Under the pieces are notes generated by a model. It had not been told where the DNA came from. It did no database searches and saw only the letters and a program-made list of their open reading frames with translations. A DNA stretch of 64,000 nucleotides from Tubulanus polymorphus (taxonomy: Eukaryota > Nemertea > Palaeonemertea > Tubulaniformes > Tubulanidae), in assembly GCF_964204645.1 (NCBI RefSeq), contig NC_134028.1, positions 16,791,263-16,855,262 on the forward strand, written 5' to 3'. Shown here one piece after another: positions 23,670-35,299 of this stretch (position 1 is the first letter of the stretch; each line of letters starts with the position of its first letter). The translations under genes were made by a program, and so were the position numbers.

Positions 23670-24194
23670 TTAATAATAATAATAATCTTCTATTGTTGCT
23701 CCTTTAAAAAATCTAAATATAGCTGCAGGACCAATTTTACTACGTAATGTTTCTAAAATTTCAATTGTATCTTTTATTTCTAGAGTATCAATATACTTTC
23801 TAAAATTTTCCATGTAAGGTTTATTTGAAATAGATTTAGTTTTTGAAACTGGTTTTTTTACTTGTTGAGGTTTATCATCAAAATATTCTGATCCTAAAAC
23901 ATTTTTATTTAAATTTTGTTTGTGTTTTTGTGATTCGAGATGTCTTTTATAATTCCTTTTTGCTATAAATTCATTACAAACATTACATTTAATATCATCT
24001 TTTTTCATATTTTCTAATTGTTCTTTTCTATCATTGGAATTTTCTGGTGTCTCAAAACCTATAACATTTTTTGTATGATTTGCAGTTTTTCCATGACGCG
24101 ATTTTTGAGATTTATCGATGAATGTTTTACAATATGGACAATATTGATTTTTATTAACATCATTGTTTTCTGTCTGGTACTCACTGTCTCCCAT
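23670..24194 (-). CDS. Polinton-associated C2H2-like zinc-finger protein
   Basis: An intact frame of 174 codons. Two zinc-knuckle-like units are visible: YCPYCKTFIDKSQKSRHGKT with a following His, and CNVCNEFIAKRNYKRHLESQ KH. The middle is Lys-rich, and the C-terminus has an RKYIDTLEIKDTIEILETLR helix and a FRFFKGATIEDYYY end. The role is unknown; DNA or RNA binding is inferred from the fingers. A shorter relative is at 45825-46127, again upstream of polymerase pieces, so the pair belongs to the element family. It may be expressed only if a promoter survives. Confidence 0.7.
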   Translation of the reverse strand: MGDSEYQTENNDVNKNQYCPYCKTFIDKSQKSRHGKTANHTKNVIGFETPENSNDRKEQLENMKKDDIKCNVCNEFIAKRNYKRHLESQKHKQNLNKNVLGSEYFDDKPQQVKKPVSKTKSISNKPYMENFRKYIDTLEIKDTIEILETLRSKIGPAAIFRFFKGATIEDYYYY

Positions 24195-24214
24195 TTATGA
24201 GAAAAAAATTACTT

Positions 24215-24375
24215 GTGGTGATGAGTGGGGCGCGGTTACTTTCTCGTTAGTGCGCTGGCGCATCGACCGACTATCCGAGCGCAGCTGTAATAGCGCAACG
24301 CTGCCGACCGTTCTCGTTAGTGCCTCGCGTTGATGAGTGACGTGTCGACCTCTCGACCTCTGATCTGAAACCCCA
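24215..24375. other. GC-rich island within the AT-rich Polinton relic
   Basis: About 160 bp rich in CpG between the zinc-finger gene and the capsid-like relic. The word TCTCGTTAGTGC occurs twice (about 24241 and 24313). It could be an insertion or a promoter; the sequence does not decide. Confidence 0.5.
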
Positions 24376-24384
24376 CTTTTCTAA

Positions 24385-25310
24385 TTACTCAGTCTTAATT
24401 AAATTATTATAACCAATTATATTTCCAATTTTCAATACTAAATCATTAGAAATCATTAATAAATTAGGACCTATACAATAATTTAATCTTACATGTGATT
24501 TATCTAAATAATTTTGGTACCTAACTATATTTTCTGGAATCGATCTTTTTTTATCATTATGAATTGAATCTTCAAATGATACTTTAAATTGTTTTTGTGT
24601 ATCAAATGATGTATTTAAATTTCCAATTATTGGCGATCTTGTTTCAACTTGTGCACCTAGAATACATATCAAATAAGTTATAATTGATTGAGATTTATTC
24701 TTTGTATACCTGAGTTAGTAAAACCTTCACTATTATCTAAAATAAAATAAACCCAACCATTATTGTTTTCTTGTTTTAGATGATCATACAATTTCGGTAA
24801 TTTATTGAAATTTAATGTTTCTAAATCCATGTTTTCTATTTTACCATAACCTAATTTATTATTATCGATATTATAAAAACTATTAGATGGTATGCAATAT
24901 TGTAAAATATTATCCGGACAAGGAATTGATCTTATTGTTCCAATTTTTGTTCTAAAATCAGAATTATTTATATCTATATTAAATTCATTACAAATTTAAT
25001 AAAACTTTGATAAATTAACATAATTATCTAATTCTTTAAGATATCTAGATCCTGGTAAAGGAGTCTCTAATTCATTTAATATTAATCTTATTTGAAAGTA
25101 TGTATGGAATCTAAATAAACTTTGAATTAATTTTGTATTTTGAATTATTTAAATGATCATTCCAACTAATTCCACAACCCGTTGTTGCACAATAAACAGC
25201 AAAATTTAATTGGTTCTGCCAATACTTCATATTAGATTTTAATAACCATTGTTTTTCATCTTTCAATTTTTTAAAATTAATTAAATATACATGAAATATA
25301 TTTTCCATCT
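24385..25310 (-). pseudogene. Polinton-type structural protein relic (capsid-like)
   Basis: Two open pieces (25111-25308 and 24385-24672), with frame-broken sequence between, form one gene on the minus strand. The first piece has QNQLNFAVYCATTGCGISW; the second has ILGAQVETRSPIIGN and a later IVRYQNYLDKSHVRLNY. Proteins with these blocks recur in Polinton and adintovirus-like elements of invertebrates and are thought to be virion components. That role is inferred from family context. It is decayed by several stops. Confidence 0.6.
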
Positions 25311-25663
25311 TTGCATTAAAATTATTAGTTTAACATAAATATCTAAATTAATCTATGAATCTAAAACTTCATTTCTATATGAAATATCTTTATTAAAATC
25401 TATTGCAGGAATATTATATTCAATTGATTTATTATATTGAAAAGCTTTTGGAAAACTAATTGCCATTTATATAATAAAAAAATTAATAATCTATTAATTC
25501 TTTTAATAATTTATCCTGCTCTTGAATTATTATATTACCATTTAAACTTATTATAAAATCCAGTGTATTTTTCAATTTATTAATTTCTTTTATATTAGAT
25601 TTTATTTTTTCTTTATTACGTTTTATATTTTGAACTTATTCCGGTTTAAACACTTGATGATAA

Positions 25664-25870
25664 TCATAGCGCACCAATTGTGATAGCTAAAGGTGTTAAT
25701 GGTGAGAATATTGCTAAAAATGTTATCACCGAAATAATTGTAACTGAACCACTAATAATAAAATAATATATAATTTTGCTTTTTAAATATTTTTCCTTTT
25801 TAACTTTTAAATCATTTTCAAATTCTAATATATGTTTTTCCAAATATAATGTTAATTTAGTTTTATTCAT
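25664..25870 (-). CDS. Small Polinton-associated membrane protein
   Basis: A 68-codon frame. The N-terminal half is charged and helical; the C-terminal half is a long hydrophobic segment (YYFIISGSVTIISVITFLAI and on), which looks like one or two membrane spans. It lies between the capsid-like relic and another membrane protein gene, all on the minus strand. The function is unknown. The frame may be truncated at its C-terminus. Confidence 0.5.
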   Translation of the reverse strand: MNKTKLTLYLEKHILEFENDLKVKKEKYLKSKIIYYFIISGSVTIISVITFLAIFSPLTPLAITIGAL

Positions 25871-25931
25871 ATCATGAGGAATAATATCAACATTATCAAC
25901 TTTATCATCTATTTATTTAGAAAAGAAATTA

Positions 25932-26356
25932 CTAATTAGTAAATTTATATGCTACAAATATAACAATAACTGTTCCACCTAAAATCCAAATTACTTCATA
26001 TTTCTTCTCTTCATTACTTGGGATATAATAATCTGATATTGTAGGTTTATGTAAATGTAATTTTTCTTTATTTGTTACTGCGTTATATAAACTCATTGCA
26101 TCATCGACTGATTGAAAATCTCTATGTGAAATTTTCTGATCATATAATTCTTTGTTAATATAATCCATATAATTTTGTCTTTTTTCTCTATATTCTTCTG
26201 CAGCTTTATTATGTTTCTCTAATACTCAGTTATTTCTTTTTTGTTCTGCTAATGAACCATTTTTAATCAATATGTTTAAATAAATACCCTCCACCTGTAA
26301 ATGCTAAAAGCGTTAACAATTGCCGATCCTATAATAGTTATAACTGCAGACGCCAT
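25932..26356 (-). pseudogene. Polinton-associated coiled-coil membrane protein
   Basis: Translation can start at the ATG at 26354-26356, which gives a hydrophobic N-terminus (SAVITIIGSAIVNAF), but an indel and stops follow. From 26168 to 25932 the frame is open. This part has a helical middle (ISHRDFQSVDDAMSLYNAV), an ISDYYIPSNEEKK block and a C-terminal membrane span (IWILGGTVIVIFVAYKF). Membrane-helix/coil/membrane-helix proteins like this recur in Polinton-like elements. The role is unknown. Confidence 0.55.
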
Positions 26357-26389
26357 TTATTTTATTATGCATTATGCGAAATTATGCAT

Positions 26390-26610
26390 CTATATAGGAG
26401 GAATATATTTTTGTTTTTCCAAATAATCAATTGTTAAATTAGATAAAGTAACTGCTAACGTTAATTTTGAAATATCATTTATATCAAATCTATCAACATT
26501 AATACTTCCCATTTTGAATACAATTTTAATACCATTGTATATCCAACAGTTCTAACTGATAGTAATGCTCCATTATATAAACCAGTTATTATCCACTTAT
26601 TATCACTCAT
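26390..26610 (-). pseudogene. Small Polinton-associated gene, frame-shifted
   Basis: It starts at the ATG at 26608-26610, 4 bp downstream of the stop of the preceding gene, and ends at TAG 26390-26392. The first half reads SDNKWIITGLYNGALLSVRT. A frameshift near 26520 separates the second half, which reads INDISKLTLAVTLSNLTIDY. About 70 codons in all. The tight spacing to both neighbours resembles compact viral gene order. Not recognised. Confidence 0.45.
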
Positions 26611-26613
26611 TCA

Positions 26614-26711
26614 TTAATAAAAGAAATCACCTTCTTCAAAATATTTAGTTAACTTAGTTATAATTATTTCAACATTTATTTCATTACTACTTTTATGATT
26701 ATCATATATTT
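26614..26711 (-). pseudogene. 3' end of a Polinton gene split by the Helentron-like insertion
   Basis: These 98 bp are the end of the gene whose front part is at 40181-40436. Taken together the two parts are 354 bp, exactly 118 codons including the stop, with no internal stop. The stop TAA is at 26614-26616. The product is not recognised; it is Lys/Ile/Asn-rich like its neighbours. Confidence 0.8.
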
Positions 26712-26795
26712 AGGGTTTTCTGTTATTTCACAGAAAACCCTATTGATATCCGCGTGATTATTATTAGGGTTTTCTGTTATTTCACAGAAAACCCT
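26712..26795 (+). repeat. Duplicated 5'-terminal hairpin of the Helentron-like element
   Basis: The palindrome AGGGTTTTCTGT-tatttc-ACAGAAAACCCT occurs at 26712-26741 and again at 26766-26795, 54 bp apart. A third example with loop TTCTTC stands at 41653-41682, the start of a related insertion. Confidence 0.9.
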
Positions 26796-26799
26796 ATTG

Positions 26800-28005
26800 T
26801 TATCCGCGTGATTATTATTATTATTATTTTCTTCCACACTATTTTTACCAAAAGAACATAGGCTTTGTTACCTTACCACTGTTTCATATACAATCCATAT
26901 AATATCGTTCAGCTCACTGAGATCTACAAATAGCCCGCGTGTTTTTTCACGAATCATCGTTACAAAAGCGCTGTCGGGCCGTAAACATCGAAAATTTAGC
27001 CCCATTCAATGGGGCGACATGTTTTTCGAGTCGTCATCCCGAAATCAACCCGCAGGCCGACTGTCACTTCGATTATCAATTCAAGTATAAATGAACTAAT
27101 TTATTGCCGCAGACTTCAAATTCAGTCGCGGTCTTCAAAAAGTGATTTTAACAATAGCCCATTTTCCTCATCAAATCATATTACCGATACACTGGAAATT
27201 TACTACTTTAGATTTTAAAAGCACTGTCGAGCCGTAAACATCGACGAATCGACGTGTGTTACTACATCGTCGTTCCGGGGATCAGCTGCGAGTTTCTCCT
27301 CATCATGAGAATCAAATCGAGTACAAATTAATTTATTACTACCAGTGATTTGGCTGCGGGCGTCAAGCAGTTAATTTAGCAATACCTATTTTACTTTACC
27401 AAATTTACTGTGTTTTTACTAAGATAAATCATATGTATACTCTATATTTCCTACAGTACATACCGATCATTGTCAAAATGCACAAGGTATTTACTAAATA
27501 CAAGTATATAACACACTCCTATCCGTATGCTGGACTCACACTTGACATTCGGAGTAAGCGTTCGCTGTGGGGGAAAGGGATCGTTCGCTGTGTCGCTTGA
27601 AGTGTTTATCGAGTTTGACGCGGCTTTAGGCCTACCGGTACTGAGCTTTACTGTATCAAACAAACGCAGTACAATTGTTGCGTTTATTAACGGACTCATT
27701 AGATTGAACTTCAAAACAAAATTTACGATATTTAGGAGGGTTGTTAAATTCAATAGGCCTACAACCCGGTATCTGTCCGGATGTTAGGCCTACGCATATA
27801 CATAGGCCTACATAGGCTAGTAGCCTCACTAGGTTAAGCGTTCGCTGTAGGGGAAAGGAGATCGTTCGCTGTGTCGCTTGAAGTGTTTATCGAGTTTTAC
27901 GCGACCTTAAGGCTTTAGTATGGTGGCTGATAAGGGCCATGCGTAAAAAACCACGTATATGCAAATGAGGGCGACATTATGACAAAACGACAAACTAAAA
28001 TAACG
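26800..28005. repeat. Core of Helentron-like unit A, left of the satellite
   Basis: It matches 35657-36900 and 37945-38750 closely (for example CCGCAGGCCGACTGTCACTT near 27050 and 35888). It includes a short internal duplication of the GCGTTCGCTG...GTGTCGCTTG segment at 27557-27626 and 27834-27910. The open frames here are repeated with stops in the other copies and are not genes. Confidence 0.8.
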
Positions 28006-28009
28006 CGAC

Positions 28010-31000
28010 CAAACAATAATTTTGGTTTTGTCGCCCGCGACAATTCATTATTTCGGTTTTATCGCCCGCGACAACTCATTATTTTGATTTTATCGCCCGC
28101 GACAATTCATTAATTTGGTTTTGTCACCCGCGACAAATCAATATTTTGGTTTTGTCGCCCACAACCATTCAATATTTAGGTTTTATCGCCCGCGACAATT
28201 CATTATTTTGGTTTTGTCGCCCGCGACAATTCATTATTTTGGTATGGTCGCACGCGACAATTCATTATTTTGGTTTTATCGCCCGCGACAATTTTTTTTT
28301 GGTCGCGGTTTTATCGCCCGCGACAATTCATTATTTTGGTTTTATCGCCCGCAACAATTCATTAGTTTGGTTTTGTCGCCCGCGACAATTCAATATTTTG
28401 GTTTTGTCGCCCGCGACAATTCAAGATTTTGGTTTTATCGCCCGCGACAATTAAATATTTTGGTTTTATCGCCCGCGACAATTCATTAATTTGGTTTTGT
28501 CACCCGCGACAAATCAGTATTTTGGTTTTGTCGCCCACGACAATTCATTTTTTTGGTATTATCGCCCGCGACAATTCATTGTTTTGGTTTTATCGCCCGC
28601 GACAATTCATTAATTTGGTTTTGTCACCTGCGACAAATCAATATTTTGGTTTTGTCGCCCGGAACAATTGATTATTTTGGTTTTATCGCCCGCGACAATT
28701 CTTTAATTTGGTTTTGTCACCCGCGACAATTTTTTTTTTGTCCCGGTTTTATCGCCTGCGACACTTCAATGTTTTGTTTTTATCACCTGTGACAATTCAA
28801 TATTTTGGTTTTATCGCCAGCGACAATTCATTATTTTGGTTTTATCGCCCGCGACAATTCATTAGTTTGGTTTTGTCGCCCGCGACAATTCAATATCTTG
28901 GTTTTGTCCCACGTGACAATTCAATGTTTTTGGTTTTATCGCCAGCGACAATTCATTATTTTGGATTTGTCGCCCGCGTCAATCCTTCTTTTTAGTTTTG
29001 TTGCCTGCGACAATTCATTATTTTGGTTCTATATTTTGTTTTTGTCGCCCGCGACAATTTTTTTTGGGGTTTTGTCGCCCACGAAAATTCAATATTTTGG
29101 TTTTATCGCCCGCGATAATTCATTATTTTGGTTTTGTTGCCCGCGATAATTCATTATTTTGGTTTTATCGCCCGCGACAATTCATTATTTTGGTATGGTC
29201 GCACGCGACAATTCATTATTTTGGTTTTATCGCCCGCGACAATTTTTTTTTGGTCGCGGTTTTATCGCCCGCGACAATTCATTATTTTGGTTTTATCGCC
29301 CGCAACAATTCATTAGTTTGGTTTTGTCGCCCGCGACAATTCAATATTTTGGTTTTGTCGCCCGCGACAATTCAAGATTTTGGTTTTATCGCCCGCGACA
29401 ATTAAATATTTTGGTTTTATCGCCCGCGACAATTCATTAATTTGGTTTTGTCACCCGCGACAAATCAGTATTTTGGTTTTGTCGCCCACGACAATTCATT
29501 TTTTTGGTATTATCGCCCGCGACAATTCATTGTTTTGGTTTTATCGCCCGCGACAATTCATTAATTTGGTTTTGTCACCTGCGACAAATCAATATTTTGG
29601 TTTTGTCGCCCGGAACAATTGATTATTTTGGTTTTATCGCCCGCGACAATTCTTTAATTTGGTTTTGTCACCCGCGACAATTTTTTTTTTGTCCCGGTTT
29701 TATCGCCTGCGACACTTCAATGTTTTGTTTTTATCACCTGTGACAATTCAATATTTTGGTTTTATCGCCAGCGACAATTCATTATTTTGGTTTTATCGCC
29801 CGCGACAATTCATTAGTTTGGTTTTGTCGCCCGCGACAATTCAATATCTTGGTTTTGTCCCACGTGACAATTCAATGTTTTTGGTTTTATCGCCAGCGAC
29901 AATTCATTATTTTGGATTTGTCGCCCGCGTCAATCCTTCTTTTTAGTTTTGTTGCCTGCGACAATTCATTATTTTGGTTCTATATTTTGTTTTTGTCGCC
30001 CGCGACAATTTTTTTTGGGGTTTTGTCGCCCACGAAAATTCAATATTTTGGTTTTATCGCCCGCGATAATTCATTATTTTGGTTTTGTTGCCCGCGATAA
30101 TTCATTATTTTGGTTTTATCGCCCGCGACAATTCATTATTTTGGTATGGTCGCACGCGACAATTCATTATTTTGGTTTTATCGCCCGCGACAATTTTTTT
30201 TTGGTCGCGGTTTTATCGCCCGCGACAATTCATTATTTTGGTTTTATCGCCCGCAACAATTCATTAGTTTGGTTTTGTCGCCCGCGACAATTCAATATTT
30301 TGGTTTTGTCGCCCGCGACAATTCAAGATTTTGGTTTTATCGCCCGCGACAATTAAATATTTTGGTTTTATCGCCCGCGACAATTCATTAATTTGGTTTT
30401 GTCACCCGCGACAAATCAGTATTTTGGTTTTGTCGCCCACGACAATTCATTTTTTTGGTATTATCGCCCGCGACAATTCATTGTTTTGGTTTTATCGCCC
30501 GCGACAATTCATTAATTTGGTTTTGTCACCTGCGACAAATCAATATTTTGGTTTTGTCGCCCGGAACAATTGATTATTTTGGTTTTATCGCCCGCGACAA
30601 TTCTTTAATTTGGTTTTGTCACCCGCGACAATTTTTTTTTTGTCCCGGTTTTATCGCCTGCGACACTTCAATGTTTTGTTTTTATCACCTGTGACAATTC
30701 AATATTTTGGTTTTATCGCCAGCGACAATTCATTATTTTGGTTTTATCGCCCGCGACAATTCATTAGTTTGGTTTTGTCGCCCGCGACAATTCAATATCT
30801 TGGTTTTGTCCCACGTGACAATTCAATGTTTTTGGTTTTATCGCCAGCGACAATTCATTATTTTGGATTTGTCGCCCGCGTCAATCCTTCTTTTTAGTTT
30901 TGTTGCCTGCGACAATTCATTATTTTGGTTCTATATTTTGTTTTTGTCGCCCGCGACAATTTTTTTTGGGGTTTTGTCGCCCACGAAAATTCAATATTTT

Positions 31001-33655
31001 GGTTTTATCGCCCGCGATAATTCATTATTTTGGTTTTGTCGCCCGCGATAATTCATTATTTTGGATTTATCGCCCGCGACAATTCATTATTACGGTTTTA
31101 TCGCCCGTGAAAATTCATTATTTTGGTTTTATATTTTGTTTTTGTCGCCCGCGACAATTTTTTTTTGGTTTTGTCGCCCGCGACAAATTTTTTTTTGGTT
31201 TTGTCGCCCGCGACAATTCAATATTTTGGTTTTATCGCCCGCGATAATTCATTATTTTGGTTTTGTCGCCCGCGATAATTCATTATTTTGGTTTTATCGC
31301 CCGCGACAATTCATTATTACGGTTTTATCGCCCGCGACAATTCATCATTTTGGTTTTGTCGCCCGTGACAATTCACCATTTTGGTTTCGTCGCCCGCGAC
31401 AATTCACCATTTTGGTTTTGTCGCCCGCGACAATTCATTATTTTGGTTTTATCAACCGCGACAATTCATTATTTTGGTTTTGTCGCCCCGACAATTCTTT
31501 TTTTGGTTTTGTCGCCCGCGACAATTCATTAGTTTGGTTTTGTCGCCCGCGACAATTCATTAGTTTGGTTTTTGTCGCCCGCGACAATTCATTATTTTGG
31601 TTTTGTCGCCCGCGACAATTCATTATTTTGGTTTGTCGCCCGCGACAATTCTACTTTTTGGTTTTGTCCCCGCGACAATTCTTCTTTTTGGTTTTGTCGC
31701 CCGAGACAATTCATTATTTTTTTTTAATATTTTGTTTTTGACGTCCGCGACAATTTTTTTTTGGTTTTGTTGCCCGCGACAATTCACCATTTTGGTTTTG
31801 TCGCCCGCGACAATTCTTTTTTTGGTTTTGTCGCCCGCGACAATTCATTAGTTTGGTTTTGTCGCCCGCGACAATTCAATATTTTGTTTTTGTCGCCCGC
31901 GACAATTCAATATTTTGTTTTTGTCGCCCACGACAATTCAATATTTTGGTTTTATCGCCCGCGACAATTTATTACTTTGGTTTTATCTCCAGCGACAATT
32001 CATTATTTTGGTTTTTTCGCACGTGACAATTCATTATTTTGGTTTTATCGCCCGCGACAATTCATTATTTTGGTATGGTCGCACGCGACAATTCATTATT
32101 TTGGTTTTATCGCCCGCGACAATTTTTTTTTGGTCGCGGTTTTATCGCCCGCGACAATTCATTAGTTTGGTTTTGTCGCCCGCGACAATTCAATATTTTG
32201 GTTTTGTCGCCAGCGACAATTCAAGATTTTGGTTTTATCGCCCGCGACAATTAAATATTTTGGTTTTATCGCCCGCGACAATTCATTAATTTGGTTTTGT
32301 CACCCGCGACAAATCAGTATTTTGGTTTTGTCGCCCACGACAATTCAATTTTTTGGTATTATCGCCCGCGACAATTCATTGTTTTGGTTTTATCGCCCGC
32401 GACAATTCATTAATTTGGTTTTGTCACCTGCGACAAATCAATATTTTGGTTTTGTCCCCCGGAACAATTGATTATTTTGGTTTTATCGCCCGGAACAATT
32501 GATTATTTTGGTTTTATCGCCCGCGACAATTCTTTAATTTGGTTTTGTCACCCGCGACAATTTTTTTTTTGTCCCGGTTTTATCGCCTGCGACACTTCAA
32601 TGTTTTGTTTTTAACACCTGTGACAATTCAATATTTTGGTTTTATCGCCAGCGACAATTCATTATTTTGGTTTTATCGCCCGCGACAATTCATTATTTTG
32701 GTTTTATCGCCCGCGAAAATTCATTAGTTTGGTTTTGTCGCCCGCGACAATTCAATATCTTGGTTTTGTCCCACGTGACAATTCAATGTTTTTGGTTTTA
32801 TCGCCAGCGACAATTCATTATTTTGGTTTTGTCGCCCGCGACAATCCTTCTTTTTAGTTTTGCTGCCCGCGACAATTCATTATTTTGGTTTTATATTTTG
32901 TTTTTGTCGCCCGCGACAATTTTTTTTTGGGTTTTGTCGCCCGTGAAAATTCAATATTTTGGTTTTATCGCCCGCGATAATTCATTATTTTGGTTTTGTC
33001 GCCCGCGATAATTCATTATTTTGGTTTTATCGCCCGCGACAATTCATTATTACGGTTTTATCGCCCGCGACAATTCATTATTTTGGTTTTATATTTTGTT
33101 TTTGTCGCCCGCGACAATTTTTTTTTTGGTTTTGTCGCCTGCGACAAATTTTTTTTTGGTTTTGTCGCCCGCGACAATTCAATATTTTGGTTTTATCGCC
33201 CGCGATAATTCATTATTTTGGTTTTGTCGCCCGCGACAATCCTTCTTTTTAGTTTTGTTGCCCGCGACAATTCATTATTTTGGTTTTATATTTTGTTTTT
33301 GTCGCCCGCGACAATTTTTTTTGGGGTTTTGTCGCCCACGAAAATTCAATATTTTGGTTTTATCGCCCGAAACAATTTATTATTTTGGTTTTATCGCCCG
33401 CGACAATTCAATATTTTGGTTTTATCGCCCGCAACAATTCATAGTTTGGTTTTATCGCATGTGACAATTCAATATTTTGGTTTTATCACCCGCGACAATT
33501 CAATATTTTTGTTTTATCGCCCGCGACAATTCATAGTTTGGTTTTATCGCCCCCGACAATTCGTTAGTTTGGTTTTGTCGCCTGTGACAATTCAATATTT
33601 TGGTTTTATCACCCGCGACAATTCATTAGTTTGGTTTTGTCGCCCGTGACAATTC
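28010..33655 (+). repeat. 31-bp CpG-rich satellite, about 5.6 kb
   Basis: The unit is approximately TTTTGGTTTTATCGCCCGCG ACAATTCATTA, with variants TATTT, TTTTT, ATCAGT and so on between the conserved TCGCCCGCGACAA cores. Each core carries three CpG. Because 31 is not a multiple of three and the unit lacks stops in these frames, the plus strand shows long open frames (up to 226 codons at 31061-31741) that simply cycle through the repeat. They are not considered genes. Confidence 0.97.
28214..31065 (+). repeat. Higher-order repeat, three near-identical copies of 951 bp
   Basis: Features recur at exact 951-bp spacing, for example the GGTATGGTCGCACGCG word at about 28240, 29191 and 30142. The variants within each copy are kept almost without change. 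A fourth, diverged version follows at about 32060-33000. This indicates very recent amplification by 951-bp steps, or an assembly duplication. Confidence 0.93.
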
Positions 33656-33659
33656 TTTT

Positions 33660-35037
33660 TCAGTCCACTTGGGACTTTAGTCCCAGCGGGCTATTGCGTT
33701 CACTTTTCGTCCATCCGTCCATCCATAGACGGAATCCAGTTATTCGGGAAGTTTTGAAGACGCTTCAAGGTAATGTCTTGATATTTGGTTTATACATGTA
33801 TCTACCCTAGACACATCGTCAGCCCAAAAACTGGCCCTGTCAGATTCAAGATGGTCGACTGGCAGCCATTGTTGTTTGCCAAAATCAGCACTTTTTAAAC
33901 ATTTTCGAAGTTTTCGTGGGAAATTTTGAAGACGCTTTGATCAATTACCTTGATCTTTCGTTTATATTTGAATCTACCAAAGGCCCATCAGCATAAGAAA
34001 ATTGGGTCGATCTGACTCAAGATGGCCGTCCTATGACCTTTTTAGTGCCGAAAAATGTCAATTTGGTTTGCCATTTCTCATTGCAATTGCTGATGGGTAT
34101 TCTTTAGAGAGGGATGTTTTATACCTGGGACAGGTATTTTGATCAGCCAATTATGACGCAATTGGCGGCCATCTTGGTGTCATCAGTACTCATTCGTAGG
34201 TGGGAAAAAGTTTTTCCACATTAAATTGATACCTAAGCATATTGTGTTACTATATTCAATTGGAAAGTTGTAGCCCATAACGTGTTCTATGATTTTGGTG
34301 AGTTTCAAGGTCATTGGTTTTTGTATGTGGCCATCAGTGGGCGTTGAATAATACAATAACTTAGTAACGCTATATTATATTTGTACCAAGGCATATTTTG
34401 TTACCATGATCAATTGCAAAGTTGTACTTCATGACATCTTCTATGATTGTGGTGAGTTTTTAAGGACATTAGTTATTCCATATAGACACCAGGGGGCGTT
34501 GAATAGTAGAAAAGCTTAGTTTTTCCTTATTAGATTGGTACCTAGGCATAGTTTGTTACCATGATCCATTGCAAAGTTGTAGTTCATGACATCGTCTATG
34601 ATGGTGGTGAGTTTTTAAGGACATTAGTTATTCCATATAGTCACCAGGGGGCGCTGAATAGTAGAACGGCTTAGTATTTCCTTATTAGATTGGTACCTAG
34701 GCATATTTTGTTACTATGATCAATTGCAAAGTTGTATTTCATGACATGTACTACGATTGTGGTGAGTTTTAAGGTCATTGGGTTTTGCATATGGTCACCA
34801 GGGGGCTTTGAATAGTAGAATAACTTAGTATTTCCATATTAAATTGGTAACGAGGCATATTTTGTTATCACAATCGATTACAAAATCAAAGCTGCTCACA
34901 TGTTCTATGATTGTGGTGGGTTGTAAGGTCATTGGTTTTTGTATATGGTCGCTAGAGGGCGTTAAGTATTGGAATTGTTAGATTGTTGAGCATTTGAAAC
35001 CACTTCCCAAGTGAGCATGGTGTCCCTGGACCCCTAG
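33660..35037 (+). mobile_element. CTCF-motif dispersed element, copy 2, inserted in the satellite
   Basis: It starts AGTCCACTTGGGACTTTAGT and ends CCTGGACCCCTAG. Satellite units lie on both sides (to 33655 and from 35038). The first part (33720-34250) is unique to the family and includes AGATGGCCGTCCTATGACCT. The second part is a run of about 154-bp units with motif words at 34487, 34643, 34798 and 34951. No coding capacity. The target duplication is unclear at this copy. Confidence 0.9.
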
Positions 35038-35280
35038 TTTGGTTTTGTCGCCCCCGACAATTCATTATTTTGGTTTTGTCGCACGCAACAATTCAATATT
35101 TTGTTTTTACCGTCCGCGACAATTCATTATTTTGGTTTTATCGCCCGCGACAATTCAATATTTTGGTTTTAACAACCGCGACAATTCATTATTGTGGTTT
35201 TATCGCCCGCGAAAATTCATTATTTTGGTTTTATCGCCCGTGACAATTCAATATTTTGGTTTTGTCGCCCGTGGTTTTGT
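35038..35280 (+). repeat. Continuation of the 31-bp satellite
   Basis: About eight further units of the same satellite, more diverged, with TCGCCCGCG cores, ending in TTTTGTCGCCCGTGGTTTTG before the right part of the Helentron-like unit. Confidence 0.92.
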
Positions 35281-35299
35281 CGGAACATTAAGTTTTTTG

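Noticed and set aside
26712-26741. The AGGGTTTTCTGT hairpin as a transcription terminator or microRNA
   Set aside because: It stands at the start of two independent insertions, so it is an end of the mobile element; the stem of 12 bp is too short for a microRNA precursor.
28115-33649. Many overlapping open frames (up to 226 codons) with VLSPATIHYFG-like repeats
   Set aside because: They are a result of a 31-bp unit without stops in the plus frames. The frame cycles through the repeat every 93 bp and no start, splice or promoter signal supports coding.
28010-33655. Regular short direct repeats that look like a CRISPR array
   Set aside because: The units are contiguous 31-mers with drifting variants and no unique spacers, no cas genes, and the DNA is clearly animal.
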